Of a DNA stretch of 64,000 nt, positions 62,873 through 64,000 are shown piece after piece (position 1 is the first letter of the stretch; every line of letters begins with the position of its first letter). This stretch comes from a virus. Location of the stretch: IMG/VR virus record IMGVR_UViG_3300008113_000059, positions 1-64,000 of that record; one strand, 5' to 3'. The notes below the pieces were generated by a model. The model had not been told where the DNA came from. It made no database searches and saw nothing but the letters and a program-made list of their open reading frames with translations. The position numbers and the translations under genes are program-made.

Positions 62873-64000
62873 ATGATGAACAAAAACCCATATTTAAACA
62901 ATCCGGTAGCAAAATCTTTATTTGAAAGCTATAATGATATAATTTTCGAAAACGAGAAAGTTGATTCACTACTAAATAAGATATCCGATAATGCATTGGA
63001 TGCTTTTAAGGTTTTGACTTTTGATCTAGCACCAGCTAGAGATAGAAATCCTGATATCATGAGAGTTAAACTTTCTGATATTAGTAATTCAAAAAGTGTT
63101 AAAGAACTAACTGCAAAATTATTGGATTATGCTGATGATAACGATTTAGTCAATTCGAAATATTCGGAGGCTAAAAGATTATACCTGCAGGCTCTTGGTA
63201 AATTATCCGATGCACTAAATAGAGCTTCTGAGATAGGTAAAGGAAAAGATGAGGTAGTTTTAAAATCCTTTAAAATTGCTCCAATGAAGTTGCAGAATTC
63301 ACTCGATAGTATAGCTAAGCAAGCCGAAGAGGAGCTTAAATTGAAAAAGACTAATGAATCATTGCTTATTGGCGATAGTCCGTTAAACGAGTCTATATTC
63401 ACTGGCTACAGAGGAAGAATTGAGAATCTTAAAAAACTTCTTGCAAATCTAATAACATCATCGGAGGGTAAGGATCAGAAAAATGGTTACGGAAGAGATT
63501 GGAAAAGAACTTTTCTTGATCTTGATGAAAAAAGAAAGGTACTTGACACGACAAGAGGGGGATTTGGTGAAAAGGATAAATCAGCATTATCTGATCTAGA
63601 AAAGCAAGTTGAAAAATTCCAGGATGATTTTAATAAATCTGTCGTGCAGGCTGCTACAAGATCTCTGCAGAATTTGGAGGATGATGAAGAGGTTTACACT
63701 TCATATTCTGATGTTACTGAATTAACAAATAGTGCATTGGATCTTTTAACCAGAGCAAAAACACAATATGCTTTAGCTGCTAAAGAAATTAAGGATGAGC
63801 ACGAAGCGGAAGAAAATAACATGGTTAAAACATTATTTCCTTTAAAAAGAGGTGATACCGATGCCGATAAGAAAATAAAAGGAAGCGGATTAATATACGC
63901 TGTACAAAGTGCTTTAGTTAATGGTATACCATCGGCAGGAAAACTTATTAAATCTAAAGGAGGACCTAATGGTAAATATGGTCCAGCAACTAGTGCTGTT
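62873..64000 (+). CDS. Internal head protein with peptidoglycan-binding-like domain (3' partial)
   Basis: 376 codons are open to the right edge. ATG 62873 and 62876 are both possible. The body is helical, with LNES-type sites (for example SPLNESIF near 173). Near the window end, IYAVQSALVNGIPSAG then GGPNGKYGPATSAV matches the PG_binding_1 pattern ('LQ..L...G ... DG.yGp.T..AV'). A packaged or tail-delivered protein that touches the cell wall is plausible. The rest of the domain and any enzyme lie outside the window. Confidence 0.7.
   Translation, partial: MMNKNPYLNNPVAKSLFESYNDIIFENEKVDSLLNKISDNALDAFKVLTFDLAPARDRNPDIMRVKLSDISNSKSVKELTAKLLDYADDNDLVNSKYSEAKRLYLQALGKLSDALNRASEIGKGKDEVVLKSFKIAPMKLQNSLDSIAKQAEEELKLKKTNESLLIGDSPLNESIFTGYRGRIENLKKLLANLITSSEGKDQKNGYGRDWKRTFLDLDEKRKVLDTTRGGFGEKDKSALSDLEKQVEKFQDDFNKSVVQAATRSLQNLEDDEEVYTSYSDVTELTNSALDLLTRAKTQYALAAKEIKDEHEAEENNMVKTLFPLKRGDTDADKKIKGSGLIYAVQSALVNGIPSAGKLIKSKGGPNGKYGPATSAV

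Overview
The window is a 64 kb piece of a large tailed-phage genome with a contractile tail. Every gene is on the + strand, spacing is tight, many start/stop codons overlap, and the DNA is AT-rich. Recognisable proteins follow the T4 virion order: neck gp14-like (19201), terminase gp16/gp17-like (21694, 22478), sheath gp18 (24385), two tail tubes gp19 (27778, 28347), hub/tail chaperone gp26-like (29012), head-completion gp4-like (40461), two portals gp20 (41583, 43201), prohead protease gp21-like (56766) and major capsid gp23 (58741). Three promoters with the Bacteroidota form (T-run, 17 nt, TAnnTTTG), few Shine-Dalgarno sites and a Bacteroidota-like protein style point to a Bacteroidota (Flavobacteria-like) host. 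This is inference; no host DNA is present.

Layout. 1-5503: huge Ser/Thr/Gly-repeat tail fibre ending in an S74 chaperone, plus two small virion-type proteins. 5542-13191: a modification island with four GT-A-like glycosyltransferases, a radical SAM/SPASM-like protein, a 2OG-Fe(II) oxygenase, a GT-B glycosyltransferase and an autotransporter-type heptosyltransferase with a four-Cys finger. 13327-19003: accessory and fibre proteins, including a Gly-Pro-Thr collagen-like fibre and a predicted beta-helix fibre. 19201-31832: neck, packaging and tail genes. 31902-36198: deaminase, ECF sigma factor, PD-(D/E)XK nuclease and membrane proteins. 36214-44808: head genes, late sigma factor, gp4 and tandem portals. 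44837-53044: heptose kinase, DNA ligase, clamp loader, GMP kinase, FEN/RNase H nuclease, UVDE-like protein and DnaQ-like exonuclease. 53110-64000: proteins with capsid-targeting-like N-termini (including a nucleotidyltransferase), a protease-repeat fusion, major capsid protein and internal head proteins.

How it may work together. Replication and nucleotide genes sit behind host-type promoters. Structural genes sit behind a recurring GATATATA(A/G) box 15-28 nt before the start codon, a plausible late promoter for the phage gp55-like sigma factor (40092), perhaps with the ECF sigma (32509). The modification island together with a HldE-type heptose kinase (44837) suggests that the phage makes or channels heptose and glycosylates its own Ser/Thr-rich fibres. 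Three coding disruptions or recoding sites (697, 14711, 39826) and an RF2-like CTT TGA site (30068) deserve checking: the last two look like possible programmed frameshifts, the first two may be errors in repeats. No tRNA, rRNA, CRISPR array, integrase or insertion sequence was seen.
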